This document shows, piece after piece, positions 1-10,087 of a DNA stretch of 28,828 bases. Where the stretch lies: positions 192,796,688 through 192,825,515 of the forward strand of contig JBOZIK010000001.1 of the NCBI GenBank assembly GCA_051453625.1, given 5' to 3'. A program made the position numbers and the translations under genes. A model generated the notes under the pieces. That model was not told the DNA's origin, ran no database searches, and saw only the letters and a program-made list of their open reading frames with translations. This DNA comes from Welwitschia mirabilis. Its lineage: Eukaryota > Gnetophyta > Gnetopsida > Welwitschiales. The stretch's first letter is position 1. Each line of letters starts with the position of its first letter.

Positions 1-226
1 TTTTGAATTTTAAAGAAACTAGGAGGCTAGAAGTTGTTACTATCCATTGAGAGTGGAGTAGGAAAAGGACTGAATCACTATAAAACTCTGGTGTTCTTTT
101 AGTGCTTGTGGTTTGTCTTTTAATTTGTCTTTTTGATTTTAAAGATTAATAAATAGTTATTTTTATTAAAGAAATATTTAGAATCACCTTATTTACCCCT
201 CTCTAGGATGCCATATAATCCTAAAA
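1..226 (+). repeat. 5' LTR of copia element 1 (3' portion only)
   Basis: This sequence aligns with the LTR ending at 4964: both carry an AGAGTGGAGTAGG block, a TATA-like box, a pyrimidine-rich block before the end, and a terminus near AATCCTAA. It stops two bases before the primer binding site. The canonical CA end has decayed to AA. The 5' part lies outside the window. Confidence 0.8.
79..85 (+). promoter_or_regulatory. TATA-like box of LTR promoter (element 1)
   Basis: TATAAAA follows the AGAGTGGAGTAGG block. The same order (block, about 20 bases, TATAAA) recurs in the LTRs at 3132 and 4802, which supports it as the conserved LTR core promoter. Transcription today is not shown. Confidence 0.45.
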
Positions 227-228
227 AT

Positions 229-240
229 TGGTATCAGAGC
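229..240 (+). other. Primer binding site, initiator tRNA-Met
   Basis: TGGTATCAGAGC, the standard plant copia primer site complementary to the 3' end of initiator tRNA-Met, lies two bases after the LTR end. All 12 bases are intact. Confidence 0.92.
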
Positions 241-290
241 CTAGTGCTCTAGATTAGTACCTCATTTATTTTATTATAGATACAGACATT

Positions 291-1760
291 ATGGTATCCT
301 CTAGTTATCCAGAGGGTCATGCAGTGTTCAGATCTTAATTTTTTTTATGGCAACAACTGTGCCCACTAGAAATAAAAAATAAGCATCTTTTAGATGTCAC
401 TTTATCCAGGAATATGGGACATAGTAGAGAAAGGTTATTAACCACCAATGCAAGTTAACCAAAATGGGGTTGTGCTCTTAAAACCCAGAGATAAGTGGAA
501 TGAAGAAAATACAAGGAAGCTTCAAAACAATACTAGAGATATGAACACGATTATTTGTGCTCTATTTAATGAAGAACATGATCGGGTTGTTCAATGCATG
601 ATAGCTAAGGAGATGTGAAAAACTGTAAGAGTAGCTCATGAAAGAACAAGTGTTATAAAAAACTCAAAGCTTTAGATATTAACCACCAAATTTGAAAATA
701 TAATAATGGAAGAATCGGAGTCAATTATAGATTACACTATCAAAGTAAGTAATACTATCAATAATATATGAGGGCTAGGTGAAAAAGTTTTTGAAAATAA
801 AGTGGTTTAGAAAATCCTAAGGAGTCTTACTATGAAGTTCAAACCAAATATAATAGCTATTAAAAAAAGCAAGAATATAGATAAAATAAAAGTAGAGAAA
901 CTGAAAGGATCATTAATGGCATATGAAGCAACCCTCATTCTAGAGGAAGATCTGCCAAAACAAAGGAGCATTGCTTTAAATGCAAGTGAAGAGATTAATG
1001 AAAGTCACTCAAGTGAGGATGAAATGGATGATGATTTTATCTCTTTTAACAAAGAACTTTAAGTTCTTTCTATGAAAGAAAAAGAAATAATAGTATTCTA
1101 ATAAATCATTAAAGGTAAAAGTGATAAAGGTAAAAACTCTTCAATTTTAATTCAATGTTATGAGTGCAAAGGATTTAGACATGTAGTAGAAGATTGTGCA
1201 AACAATGAAAAGGATAAAGGCCAAAGCAAAAGGAAAGAAGGTGCTTAAAGCTAAATGGAATAAATCTAAAGTAAAAGAAGCTAGCTTAAGTGATGAAGAA
1301 AAAACATTGAACTCCTTGTAGTAGCAGAAGAGATGAGTACACCTATCTCCTCCAGATATTTAGCCAATGAATGTTTTACTAGTACTAGATAGAGTGAATT
1401 TGAAAATGTCTTTGATAATTATAATGATTTAAACTCTAACCAGGATGAACATTTTGATGCTTATGAAAAACTTTATGCACTTAGTCTAGACCTAGGGAAT
1501 AAAAATTTGCTTTATAAAAAATTTGTAGATAAACTCGAAACTAACCTAAAATGTGCTAAGCTAAGAATTGAATCCTTGATTAAACAATTACAAGATTCAA
1601 GATTTATTACAAATCATTTAACTCAAGGAAGAGATAATCTAAATAAATTATTGGAAATAGGAAGATCTCCTTTTCATAAATCCATTTTGGGTAGTCATCC
1701 TAGCAAAACCCATACCTTCTAATTGTTTTATCTTAGAACTCAATATCAATCCTTTAAAAA
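291..1760 (+). pseudogene. Copia gag pseudogene, element 1
   Basis: The expected start is the ATG at 291 (MVSSSYPEGHAVFR), matching the MASLNCLEGHAVFR start in the sister copy at 5029. The frame is lost almost at once (stop and shift near 336). Later pieces are recognisable: a UBN2-type gag core around 420-830, an acidic linker (open 832-1062), and a zinc knuckle at 1156-1197 reading CYECKGFRHVVEDC, a complete CX2CX4HX4C. A lysine-rich tail and a C-terminal segment (1430-1640) follow that resembles a coiled coil with K/E/L periodicity. Numerous TAA/TAG stops are present. Gag would form the virus-like particle and package the RNA; this copy cannot. Confidence 0.85.
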
Positions 1761-2814
1761 AGCTAGCTTAACATGTTATTATTGTAACAATCATGGGAAT
1801 ATTAAATTTAATTATCCCTATAAGAAATTAATGTACTTTGGATCCTCAAGTAGTAACTTTATATTTATTAAATAAACCTCCTTTCAACAAGATCCTCTTA
1901 GAAGGCAAATCTCCAAAACAAAATGGGTGAAAAAAAGTCATATCACATCTTTATTTGCACATGCTGCTTTTAAAACTCAAAATAAAACTAATTAGCATCT
2001 TAATAGTCGGTGTTCTAGACATACAATAGGGAATAGGAATCTCTTAGTTTCATTCAAGGTTATAATGATACAGAAGTTACTTTTGAGGATAATAGCAAAG
2101 ACCACATTGTTAGAAAAGAATCTCTCGTTGCTACTAAATATCATCCAACTATAAACAATGTCTACTTGGTTGAAGGTCTAAAGCATAACTTGCCTAGTAT
2201 CTCTCAGATATGTGATAGAGGTAATACAATCTCATTCTATTAAGATAAATGTATCATCCACAAGGGCCTTACCAATCAAGAGATTATTCCAAGTTATAGG
2301 TCAAAATGTATATATGTACTAGGAAGTAATGATAGATTAATAAATAGATGCTATTTAGCTCAAATTAATGAAGTTATCTTGTGACACAGTAGATTAGGTC
2401 ATGTGAATTTGAAATATTTAAAGATAATCTCTTCTAAAGAAATAGTTAAAGATATTTCAAAGTTAAATGTTACTCAAGCCAAACTTTGTCGATCTTGTCT
2501 AAAAGGAAATTTGATTAAATAAAGTTTTCAAAGGGAAAGGGATATCTATTCCACTAGACCTTTAGATTTAGGTCACGTGGATTTGATTGATCTCATTTTA
2601 AACTAGAAGTATTGGAGGAAGCGCATATTTTTTTGTGATGGTAGATGATTTTTGAAGATTCTATTGGATAAGTTTCTTAAATCATAGGAATGAAGACTAT
2701 GATATGTTTATTAAAATTGGTAGAAAAATTCAAAAGGAACAAGACAAACCTATTAAGGCTGTCTAATCTGATAGAGGATGGGAGTTTGATAATGAAAAAT
2801 TTGATGAGTTTTAA
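1760..2814 (+). pseudogene. Copia pol pseudogene, element 1: protease and integrase N-terminal part
   Basis: The protease motif expected as W-Y-F-D-S-G-C-S-R-H is present at about 1996-2025 as H-L-N-S-R-C-S-R-H. The catalytic Asp is Asn (AAT 2002-2004) and the Gly is Arg. Next come VEGLKHNLPSISQICDRG near 2171, the GAG-pre-integrase HSRLGH motif near 2385 (the Trp before it is TGA), the CX2C pair near 2488, and the integrase core with H-V-D-L near 2575 and S-D-R-G-W-E-F near 2768. The catalytic Asp residues of integrase seen here are retained, but stops and frameshifts interrupt the frame. It ends at the assembly gap, so the integrase Glu, RT and RNase H are not seen. Confidence 0.85.
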
Positions 2815-2914
2815 NNNNNNNNNNNNNNNNNNNNNNNNNNNNNNNNNNNNNNNNNNNNNNNNNNNNNNNNNNNNNNNNNNNNNNNNNNNNNNNNNNNNNN
2901 NNNNNNNNNNNNNN
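2815..2914. other. Assembly gap (100 N)
   Basis: A run of exactly 100 N, the usual placeholder for a gap of unknown length. Element 1 integrase is on the left and a different LTR subfamily is on the right, so the missing sequence may be several kb. No conclusion about adjacency is safe. Confidence 0.98.
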
Positions 2915-3281
2915 CTGTGTTGAAGGCACTCACACCATCAGACCTCTCATTATCTAGAGCATCTAGTGGCTCATTAGAACGAGCGTGTGTACCCGTGTGA
3001 AGGGAGTGGATTGTAACGCTTGGAGAAGGATGTTGTAATGTGCCCAAGTTGTTGGGTGTTTTAAAGGAATCAAGAAGCTGGAAGCACGTTGCTGCCCCCG
3101 AGAGTGGAGTAGGCAAAGATTGCCGAACCACTATAAATCTAGTGCACTTGTCATTTGCTTCTTTTCATGTTTCTACTATTTTATTTCTATTGGTTTTCAT
3201 ATCTAAATTTTTGTAATTGCGAAATAATTTTAAAATACCCTATTCACACCCCACCCCTTCGGTGCCCTTTTGATCCTAACA
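2915..3281 (+). repeat. Copia-type LTR (3' LTR or solo LTR), distinct subfamily
   Basis: It shares the architecture of the other two LTRs: a GAAGCTGGAAGC block, AGAGTGGAGTAGGCAAAG, a TATAAAT box, and an end CCTATTCACACCCC...ATCCTAACA. The canonical CA terminus is intact. No tRNA-Met primer site follows, so it is a 3' LTR or a solo LTR rather than a 5' LTR. It is richer in CpG and clearly diverged from the LTRs at 1-226 and 4645-4964. The 5' end falls in the gap. Confidence 0.75.
3132..3138 (+). promoter_or_regulatory. TATA-like box of LTR at 2915-3281
   Basis: TATAAAT lies in the same context as in the neighbouring LTRs, downstream of AGAGTGGAGTAGG. Confidence 0.45.
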
Positions 3282-3289
3282 TATAGGGT

Positions 3290-3512
3290 CAAACATCCCG
3301 CCTTAGGATCCAGACGTCCCTATGCTTTTTGTTTGCAGACAGGGATGAACGTACTGGTGTTATATTTCGAACGTCCCCATACATTTTCCTACACACAGTA
3401 CCAGACGTCCCAGTTTCAGCTTTGAAGGTCCCTATACAAAAAACCGCATACAAGTGCGGACATCTCGGTTACACATTCAGACGTCTCGGTTGGCATGGAC
3501 ACTAGATATTTC
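3290..3512 (+). repeat. Array A of the GACRTCC motif
   Basis: At least six copies of a CAGACGTCCC-like motif lie irregularly every 25-60 bases: about 3311, 3369, 3402, 3424, 3456 and 3478, with variants GAACGTCCCC, GGACATCTCGG and AGACGTCTCGG. The core GACGTC is a perfect palindrome. No open frame spans it. The function is unknown. It lies just outside the 3' end of the preceding LTR. Confidence 0.7.
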
Positions 3513-3564
3513 CTTTTTGGTTCTTCTTTACTAATGTCGTTTAGACTACATCACCTACCCAATC

Positions 3565-4644
3565 TATTGATCATCATTGAAATCTAAGTCTTTAATAAAT
3601 GAAGATGAAGATCTCACACTTTTGACAAAGAACTTCAAAAGATTTCTCAAAACAAGAAGAGAAGGAAGAGGAGCAAAAAGACCTATCAAGTATGAAAATG
3701 ATAAAGGTGAGAACTCCAATTCATTTATACAATGTTATGAATGTAAAGGTTTTGGTCATGTAGTCTTAAAGTGTGCAAACAAGAAAAAGGACAACAAAGG
3801 GAAATTCAAAGGAAAAAAAGATGCTAAAGACAACATGGAATAACGATTGTGATGAAGATGGATCAAGTGGTAAAGGATTACTGGACTTCGGACTTCTGGC
3901 TACAAAAGAAGGAGGTAAGTTCTATAAACTATTGTTGTTTCATAGCCAGTAGTTCTTGTGCTCAAGGTGAACAAGTGATTTCATATGAAAATGAATTTAT
4001 TTCTTCTGAAAATGGCCTCTACAATTGTGATAACCTAGACTATGGTTATGATGAACTTTTTAAGGCTTACGAAAAACTATATGAACTTAGTATAGGCCTA
4101 GGTAAGAAAAAAGTTGCATGCAAAAAATCAATGGACAAATTAGAAATTAAATTAAAAGATGCCCATGGTAAAATTAAATCCCTAGCGCTTGAGCTTCAAG
4201 ACGCAAGGAACATAGCAAATCATTTGACTTGAGGGAAAGAAAATTTAAGCAAACTCTTGAGCATAGGTTAAAGTCCTCATGATAAATCTGGGTTGGGCAC
4301 TTATAGTAGTAAAACTCCAACTTTTAAATTTTTTATTCCCATGTCAAATATCAATCATTAGGTAAAATTAGCCTAAAATGTCGTTATTGCAATAAAAATG
4401 GTCACATTCAATTCACTTGCCCTTTCAAAAAATCCCTCTACTTTGGCTTTAATAATGGAATCAGATTCATTAGAAAAACTTCTCAACTCCAACACCAACA
4501 ACCTAATAGGCAAACTAATGTTCAATAGGTAAGAAAAATTACAATACCATCCATCTTCCCTCAATGCAACTTTTAAAGCCTAAGAAAAATCAAAATGGTA
4601 TTTTGATAGTGGCTGTTTTAAACATATGACAGGGGATAAGAATA
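3565..4644 (+). pseudogene. Copia gag-protease fragment
   Basis: The gag N-terminus and leader are missing; homology begins near 3577 in the acidic linker. The zinc knuckle at 3733-3774 reads CYECKGFGHVVLKC and is complete (CX2CX4HX4C). The C-terminal helical segment (3849-4230) ends in ANHLT before a TGA, at the same point where the sister copies stop. The protease signature K-W-Y-F-D-S-G-C-F-K-H-M-T-G at about 4593-4634 keeps the catalytic DSG (4605-4613). Homology stops abruptly near 4645, where LTR-internal sequence begins. It is a third member of the same family as elements 1 and 2, more diverged, in the same orientation. Confidence 0.85.
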
Positions 4645-4964
4645 GTGGCAGAGCATTTGTGAAAAGTCCCTTGGGAGAAGGGCATTGTACGAAGCTGTAA
4701 CCTTGTGTGAAAGGGTATGTAAATTTTGATGGTTAAAGGAGCCAAGAGGCTGGAAGCTGTTGGTATCCCCTAAGAGTGGAGTAGGCAAAGGGTTGAACTA
4801 TTATAAATCTTTGGTGTTCTCTTCTTGCTTGTGGTTTGATTTATTTCTACCTCTTATTTTTTCATCTTTATTGTTTAAGGCTTTTTTGACAGTTGATCTT
4901 ACAAAGAAATATTTTTGAATCAACCTATTCAACCCCCCCTCAAGGGTGCCATACAATCCTAACA
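4645..4964 (+). repeat. 5' LTR of copia element 2, truncated at its 5' side
   Basis: It ends ATCCTAACA immediately before the primer site and matches the LTR at 1-226 (GAGGCTGGAAGCTGTT, AGAGTGGAGTAGG, TATAAA). No TG-initiated 5' terminus is seen. The sequence to the left is protease coding of another copy, so the LTR start has been lost through recombination or deletion at about 4640-4650. Confidence 0.85.
4802..4808 (+). promoter_or_regulatory. TATA-like box of element 2 LTR
   Basis: TATAAAT is conserved in position relative to the upstream AGAGTGGAGTAGG block and about 155 bases before the LTR end. Confidence 0.5.
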
Positions 4965-4966
4965 AT

Positions 4967-4978
4967 TGGTATCAGAGC
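4967..4978 (+). other. Primer binding site, initiator tRNA-Met (element 2)
   Basis: TGGTATCAGAGC lies two bases after the terminal CA of the LTR. It is intact and identical to the site at 229. Confidence 0.95.
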
Positions 4979-5028
4979 CTAGTGCTCTAGATTAGTACCC
5001 CATTTGTTTTATTGTAGGTACAAACATT

Positions 5029-6500
5029 ATGGCATCCTTAAATTGTCTAGAGGGTCATGCAGTGTTCAGACCTCCATTTTTTGATAGCAACAACTATGCC
5101 CACTGGAAATAAAAAATGAGCATCTTTTTGATGTCACTTATCTAGAAATATGGGACATGGTAAAGCAAGGTTATCAACCACCAATGCAAGTTGATCAAAA
5201 TGGGGTTGTGCTCTTAAAACCCAGAGGCAAGTGGAACGAAGAAGATACAAGGAAGCTTCAAAACAATGCCATAGACATGAATGCGATCATTTGTGCTCTA
5301 TCCAATGAAGAACATGATTGGGTGGTGCAATGCACGACAGCTAAAGAGATGTGGGACACTTTAAGAGTAGCTCATGTGGGAAAGCTTTAGCCCTTAACCA
5401 CCAAATTTGAAAATATAAGGATGGAAGAATTAAAGTCTGTTGTAGATTACACTACCAAAGTAAGTAACATTGTCAATAATATGTCGATCTAAGTGAAAAA
5501 GTTTCTAAAAAGCAAGTGGTACAAAAAATCTTGAGGAGTGTCACCATGAAGTTTAGAGCCAAGTAACAGCTATCGAAAAAAGGAAGTATGTAGATAAAAT
5601 GAAGGTGGAGAAATTGAAAGGATCATTAATGGCATATGAAGCAACTCTCTTTCCACAAGAAGATCTGCCAAAACAAAAGAGCCTAACTCTAAAAGCAAGT
5701 GAAGAGATCAATGAAAGTCACTCAAGTGAGGATGAAGATTTAGCTCTACTAACAAGGAACTTCAAACATTTTCTACGAAAGAAGAAAGAACGACAGTACT
5801 CCCAGAGACCCGTCAAAAGTAAAAGCAACAAAGGTAAAAACTCTTTGCATTCAATTCAATGTTATAAATGCAATGGCTTTGGACATGTAGCTGTAGATGG
5901 TGTAAACAACAAGAAGGATAACAAGGCTAAAGCAAAAGGAAAGAAAGTGCTTAAAACTACATGGGATGAATCTGAAGCAAAAGAAACTAGCTCTAGTGGT
6001 AAAGAAGAAACGTTGAACTTTGGACTTCTTGCAATAGCAGAAGAGGTAAGTACCGCTATCTCCTCTAGGTTTTCAACTGGTGAATGCCTTACTGGTACAA
6101 AACAAAGCGAATCTGGAAATGTCTTTGATGACTATGATGATTTAAACTTTGATCACAATGAACTTTTCGATGCTTATAAAAAACTTTATGTGCTTAGTCT
6201 AGACATAAGGAAGAAAATTTTTCTTTATAAAAAATCTGTAAATAAACTTGAAACTGACCTAAGAAGGGCTAATCTAAGAATAGAATCCTTGACTAAAGAA
6301 TTGGAAGATGCAAGATATATCGCAAATCATTTGACTTAAGGAAGAGATAATCTAAATAGATTGTTAGGAGCAAAGGAGGATCTCCTTTTGATAAATCCGG
6401 TTTGGGTAGTCTTCCTAGCAAAACTCCTATCTTCTATTCATTTGGTCTTAGAACTCAATATCAATCCTTTGAAAAAGCTAGTTTAAAATGTTATATTGTA
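5029..6500 (+). pseudogene. Copia gag pseudogene, element 2
   Basis: The start ATG at 5029 gives MASLNCLEGHAVFRPP then the G-x-N-Y-x-x-W-K gag motif (DSNNYAHWK) and a stop TAA at 5110. The UBN2-type core continues in another frame (5157-5390), with WNEEDTRKLQNNAIDMNAI and TAKEMWDTL. The 3' two thirds are open for 246 codons (5599-6339): acidic linker, basic stretch, zinc knuckle at 5860-5901, serine-rich acidic region, and a C-terminal segment of probable coiled coil ending ANHLT. The knuckle reads CYKCNGFGHVAVDG: its last Cys is Gly (TGT to GGT), which would abolish zinc binding. The same last-Cys codon is intact in the copies at 1195 and 3772. Confidence 0.9.
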
Positions 6501-7890
6501 ACAGTCATGGGCAAATTCAATTTAATTGTCCCAATAAGAAATCAATGTACTTTCGAAACTCAAGCAATAGCTTTAGGTTTATTAGAAAAACTCCCTTTGA
6601 TCAAGATTCTCCTATAAGGCAAATCTCCAAAAAGTGGGTTAAAAAGAGTCATATCACGTCTCTATTTGTTCATGTCGCATTTACGCTCAAGAGAAAACAA
6701 AATGGTACTTTGATAGTGGAGGCTCTAGACATATTACAGGGAATAGGAATCTCCTAACTTTGTTTCAAGGTTATGATTGTGGAGAGTTTACTTTTGGAGA
6801 CAATAGCAAAAGACACCTTGTTGGAAAGGGATCTATTGCTACTACTAAATATCATCCAACTACAAATGATGTCTACTTGGTTGAAGGTCTAAAGCATAAG
6901 AAGTAATACAATCTCGTTCTATCAAGATAAATGTGTCATCAGCAATAGCCTTACCAATCAAGAGATTCTCACAAGTTATAGGTCAAAATGTATGTATGTG
7001 CTAGGAATTAAAAATTGATCAACCGATGGATGCTATTTAACTCAAACTACTGGAGTTAGCTTGTGGCATCATAGATTGGGTCATGTGAATTTGAAAGATT
7101 TAAAGACAATCTCATCCAAAGAAATAGTTAATGGTGTTCTGAAGTTAAATATTGCTTAAGCCAAAGTTTGTGAATCCTATCTAAAAGGGAAATCGGTTAA
7201 ATCAAGTATTCCAAGAAAAAGGGATATCTCTTCCACTAAACCTTTAGATTTAGTTCACATGGATTTGGTGGGTCTCATTCAAACTCGAAGTATTGAAGGA
7301 AGGGGGTATTTTTTTGTCATGGTAGATGATTTTTCAAGATTCTATTGGGTAGGTTTCTTAACTCATGAGCATAAAGCCTATGGGAGGTTCATTAAAATTG
7401 GTAAGAAAATTCAATAGGAACAAGACAAACCCATTAAAGTTATTCAATCTGATAGAGGAGAGGAATTTGATAATGAAAAATTTGATGATTATTGTAATGC
7501 CAATGGAATCTCACATCAATTCTCAGCCCCTCAAACACCTCAACAAAATGGTGTAGCAGAAAAAAAAATCGCGTTTTGATTGAAATGCCAAGAACAATGA
7601 TAAATGAGTACTCCCTTCCCCGTCATCTTTGGGTAAAAGCTGTGAACACAGCATGTGATGTCTCCAACAAAATTTTTCTTCGTTCTAGCACCAAGAAAAC
7701 TGCTTATGAACTTTGGTATGGGAAGAAACCTAATGTCAGCTACGTTAAAGTCTTTGGCAGTAAATGTACTGCTCTCAAGGACAAGTATCCTATAGGTAAA
7801 TTTGAATCAAAAATCTAATAATGGAATATTTTTGGGATACTCCTCAGTTAACAAAGCTTAAAGGGTCTTTAACAAGGCTACAGGTAAAGT
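6500..7890 (+). pseudogene. Copia protease and integrase pseudogene, element 2
   Basis: Protease: W-Y-F-D-S-G-G-S-R-H-I-T-G at about 6703-6741, with the catalytic DSG intact (6712-6720) but the following Cys changed to Gly. GAG-pre-integrase: LWHHRLGHVNL near 7069. Integrase core: catalytic Asp in H-M-D-L (GAT 7262-7264), Asp in Q-S-D-R-G-E-E-F (7451-7453), and Glu in N-G-V-A-E (7559-7561). The spacing between the last two is exactly 35 residues, the D,D35E signature. A frameshift follows in the A run at 7560-7568, after which the frame resumes as an 80-codon segment (7576-7818) carrying LPRHLWVKAVNTAC and the ELWYGKKPNVSYVKVFG motif. A stop at 7157 replaces a Gln still present in element 1 (CAA 2475). 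Confidence 0.9.
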
Positions 7891-8089
7891 GGAAGAATCA
7901 AGTCCTATAAGAATTGAAGATTCCTGTGATTATATTCCATCAGACAATGCTAATCATATAGAGATCTTAGCTGAACTTTCTTCATCTAAAAACCAACCAT
8001 CCACCTCAAGCAATGATCAAGATAAGGGAGAAACCAACACATGTTGCACCCTTCCTCAATGAACCAAAAGAGATCACCCTCAAGAAGTT

Positions 8090-9650
8090 AGAGTAAGTAA
8101 AATTGATCAAGGAACAACAACTAGAAGCAACAAACACATTAGTCATAGTCTTCTCTATCTTCTATCTAGTCTAGAACCCATAAACTTTCAAGAAGCTAAA
8201 AAAGATGATGCATGGATGATTGCCATGCAACAGGAACTAAATCAATTTGAAAGGAATAAAGCATAGGATCTGGTACCCCCTCCTAAAAGCAAGCATATTA
8301 TTGAAACCAAATGGGTATTTAAAAACAAAAGAGATGAGAATCATAACATAGTTTAAAACAAGGCTTAGTTGGTTGCTCACGGATACAGTCAATAGGAAGA
8401 AATAAACTATGGAGAAATGTTTGCTCTTGTTACTAGATTGGAAGCCATATACATGCTTCTTGCTTTTGATTGCAATCATAAGATGAGACTTTTTCAGATG
8501 GAAGTAAAATGCACCTTTCTAAATGGTTATGTTAATAAAGAAGTCTACATAGCCCAACCTCCTAGGTTCATAGACCCAAAATTCCCTAATTATGTGTACA
8601 AGCTAAATGATGCTTTATATGGGTTAAAGTAAGCCCCTAGAGCCTAGTTTAAAAGAATAAGCTAATTCCTAGTGTCAAATGGATTTAGAAAAGGCAATGA
8701 TAACCCAACTCTATTTATTAAGCATGAGAAAAATGATATGTTAATATCTTAAATATATGTTGATGATATAATTTTTGCATTAACCAAAACTGCTCTTGCT
8801 TAAAATTTGCAAAAATCATGCAAGAGGAATTTGAGATAAACATGGTAAGAGAATTAAAATTTTTCTTGGAGTTACAAATCAAAAAAATAGAATATGGGAT
8901 ATTTATTAGCCAAAATAAGTATATATAAGATATTATAAAGAAATATAAAATGGTGAATGCTAAAAATTCAAAAACTCTCTCTCAACCAATATAAAAATCA
9001 GTAAGGATGAAACTCATAAGAAGGTAGATCAGAAGTTGTTTAAAGTGATAATTGAAAGTTTATTATACGTGACAAGAAGTAGATCTAATATGTCACATAG
9101 TGTAGGAATTTGTGCTAGGTACCAATCAGACTCAAGGGAATCCCATCTAGTATGTGTTAAAAGAATTTTGTGGTATCTCAAAGACACTCAACACTTTAGT
9201 CTTTAGTACTCTTATGATATAACTCTAGATCTAGTAGGATATAGTGATGCTGATTGGGCTGGGTGTATGGATGACTAAAAAAGTATGAGTGGTGCTTGAT
9301 TATACATGGGAAACTATCTTATGTCATGACTGAGTAGAAAGCAAAACACATCATCTTTATTAATTGCTAAAGCTGAATACATTGTTGATGGATCTTGTTG
9401 TGCTCAACTCTTATGGATGAAACAAATTCTCATAGATTTTAGAGTAAAAACAAATTTAATCAAGCTATTTTGTGATAATACAATTACCATCAAAATTACC
9501 AAGAATTTATTTCAACATTTTAGAACAAAACATATTAACATCGAATATCATTTTATGAGAGAACAAGTTCAAAATAATGTTATAATGTTGGAATATGTGC
9601 CTACACAAGATCAAATTACAAATGTAAAGACCAAGAACTCAACATAGAAA
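8090..9650 (+). pseudogene. Copia reverse transcriptase and RNase H pseudogene, element 2
   Basis: RT begins near 8190 with D-D-A-W-M-I-A-M-Q-Q-E-L and T-K-W-V-F-K. The palm motif normally M-D-V-K-x-x-F-L-N-G reads M-E-V-K-C-T-F-L-N-G, so the first catalytic Asp is Glu (GAA 8501-8503). The Y-V-D-D box is intact at 8756-8767. Within L-K-Q-A-P-R-A-W, the Gln and Trp codons are stops (TAA 8630, TAG 8645). RNase H is seen at D-A-D-W-A-G (9246-9263) and the last open segment (9417-9647) contains LFCDNT, RTKHINIEYHF and VPTQDQI, the copia RNase H C-terminus. Stops and frameshifts are frequent throughout. Confidence 0.9.
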
Positions 9651-9814
9651 GATTTGCTTATCTAAAGAAACATTTGTATATAGGGTCTTGTCCCACCTCT
9701 CAATAATTTCTAATTTAACTGAATGTGCTCCTAACTATGTTATTCTTCCATCTAAGTGGCTTGCAAATTTTCTGGATGATATTTTGCTCTTACACTTTTA
9801 TTTCATGCAGACAT

Positions 9815-9990
9815 TTTGGCTTATTACCTAAACGTCCCAAGAGTGTTACAACCTGGATGTCCTTATCCTTTTTCTTGGACATCTACTCTTTAAAACAAAA
9901 AGAAAAATCTAGTTACTATGACTTGGACATTCACCCAAAATATTCCAGACATCCACTCTTTTACACATGTGCAATTTAGGCAGACGCCTG
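9815..9990 (+). repeat. Array B of the GACRTCC motif
   Basis: Copies and decayed copies lie at about 9830 (AAACGTCCC), 9853 (TGGATGTCC), 9875 (TTGGACATCT), 9922 (TTGGACATTC), 9945 (CAGACATCC) and 9981 (CAGACGCCT). The spacing is 20-50 bases. It sits between the pol end of element 2 and the next degenerate ORF. The same motif occurs in arrays A, C and D. Confidence 0.65.
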
Positions 9991-10087
9991 TGCTACCTGT
10001 TATATTTTTATTTAGTTTTATCATCTTTTATCCTTTATTTTTCACTGTGATAATCCTCTATCAGCCTCTTCCTCTTCTTCAATCATC

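Larger units (their letters stand above)
1..2814 (+). mobile_element. Degenerate Ty1/copia retrotransposon, element 1 (5' part)
   Basis: The order LTR end, tRNA-Met primer site, gag, protease, GAG-pre-integrase and integrase core is that of a plant Ty1/copia element. The window opens inside the 5' LTR and the element is cut by a 100-N gap inside integrase, so RT, RNase H and the 3' LTR are not visible. It is the same family as the element at 4645-9700: their leaders and gag regions align along their length. Stops and frameshifts occur in every domain, so it cannot encode its own proteins. Confidence 0.9.
4645..9700 (+). mobile_element. Ty1/copia retrotransposon, element 2, nearly complete but dead
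   Basis: This is the best-preserved element here. It has a 5' LTR (truncated), tRNA-Met primer site, gag, protease, GAG-pre-integrase, integrase with its catalytic triad, RT with YVDD, and copia RNase H, in the order gag-PR-INT-RT-RNH that defines copia. Multiple stops and frameshifts interrupt all domains. No 3' LTR or polypurine tract follows the pol end; instead a motif array and a transposon-like ORF follow. The 3' end is therefore either deleted or outside recognisable homology. Family lineage (Tork/SIRE-like) is not settled. Confidence 0.9.

Noticed and set aside
229-240. tRNA-Met-like sequence as a tRNA gene
   Set aside because: Only the 12-base primer complement is present, at an LTR border, as also at 4967. 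No cloverleaf.
2811-3131. 106-codon minus-strand open frame next to the first gap
   Set aside because: A third of it is N, and the rest is antisense to the LTR at 2915-3281.
2915-3281. This LTR as the 3' LTR of element 1
   Set aside because: It is too diverged from the 1-226 LTR to be its partner, and the gap of unknown size lies between, so pairing cannot be claimed.
3290-3512. CRISPR-like array (short motif with irregular spacers)
   Set aside because: Repeat units are about 10 bases, spacing is irregular, and the context is a plant copia LTR.
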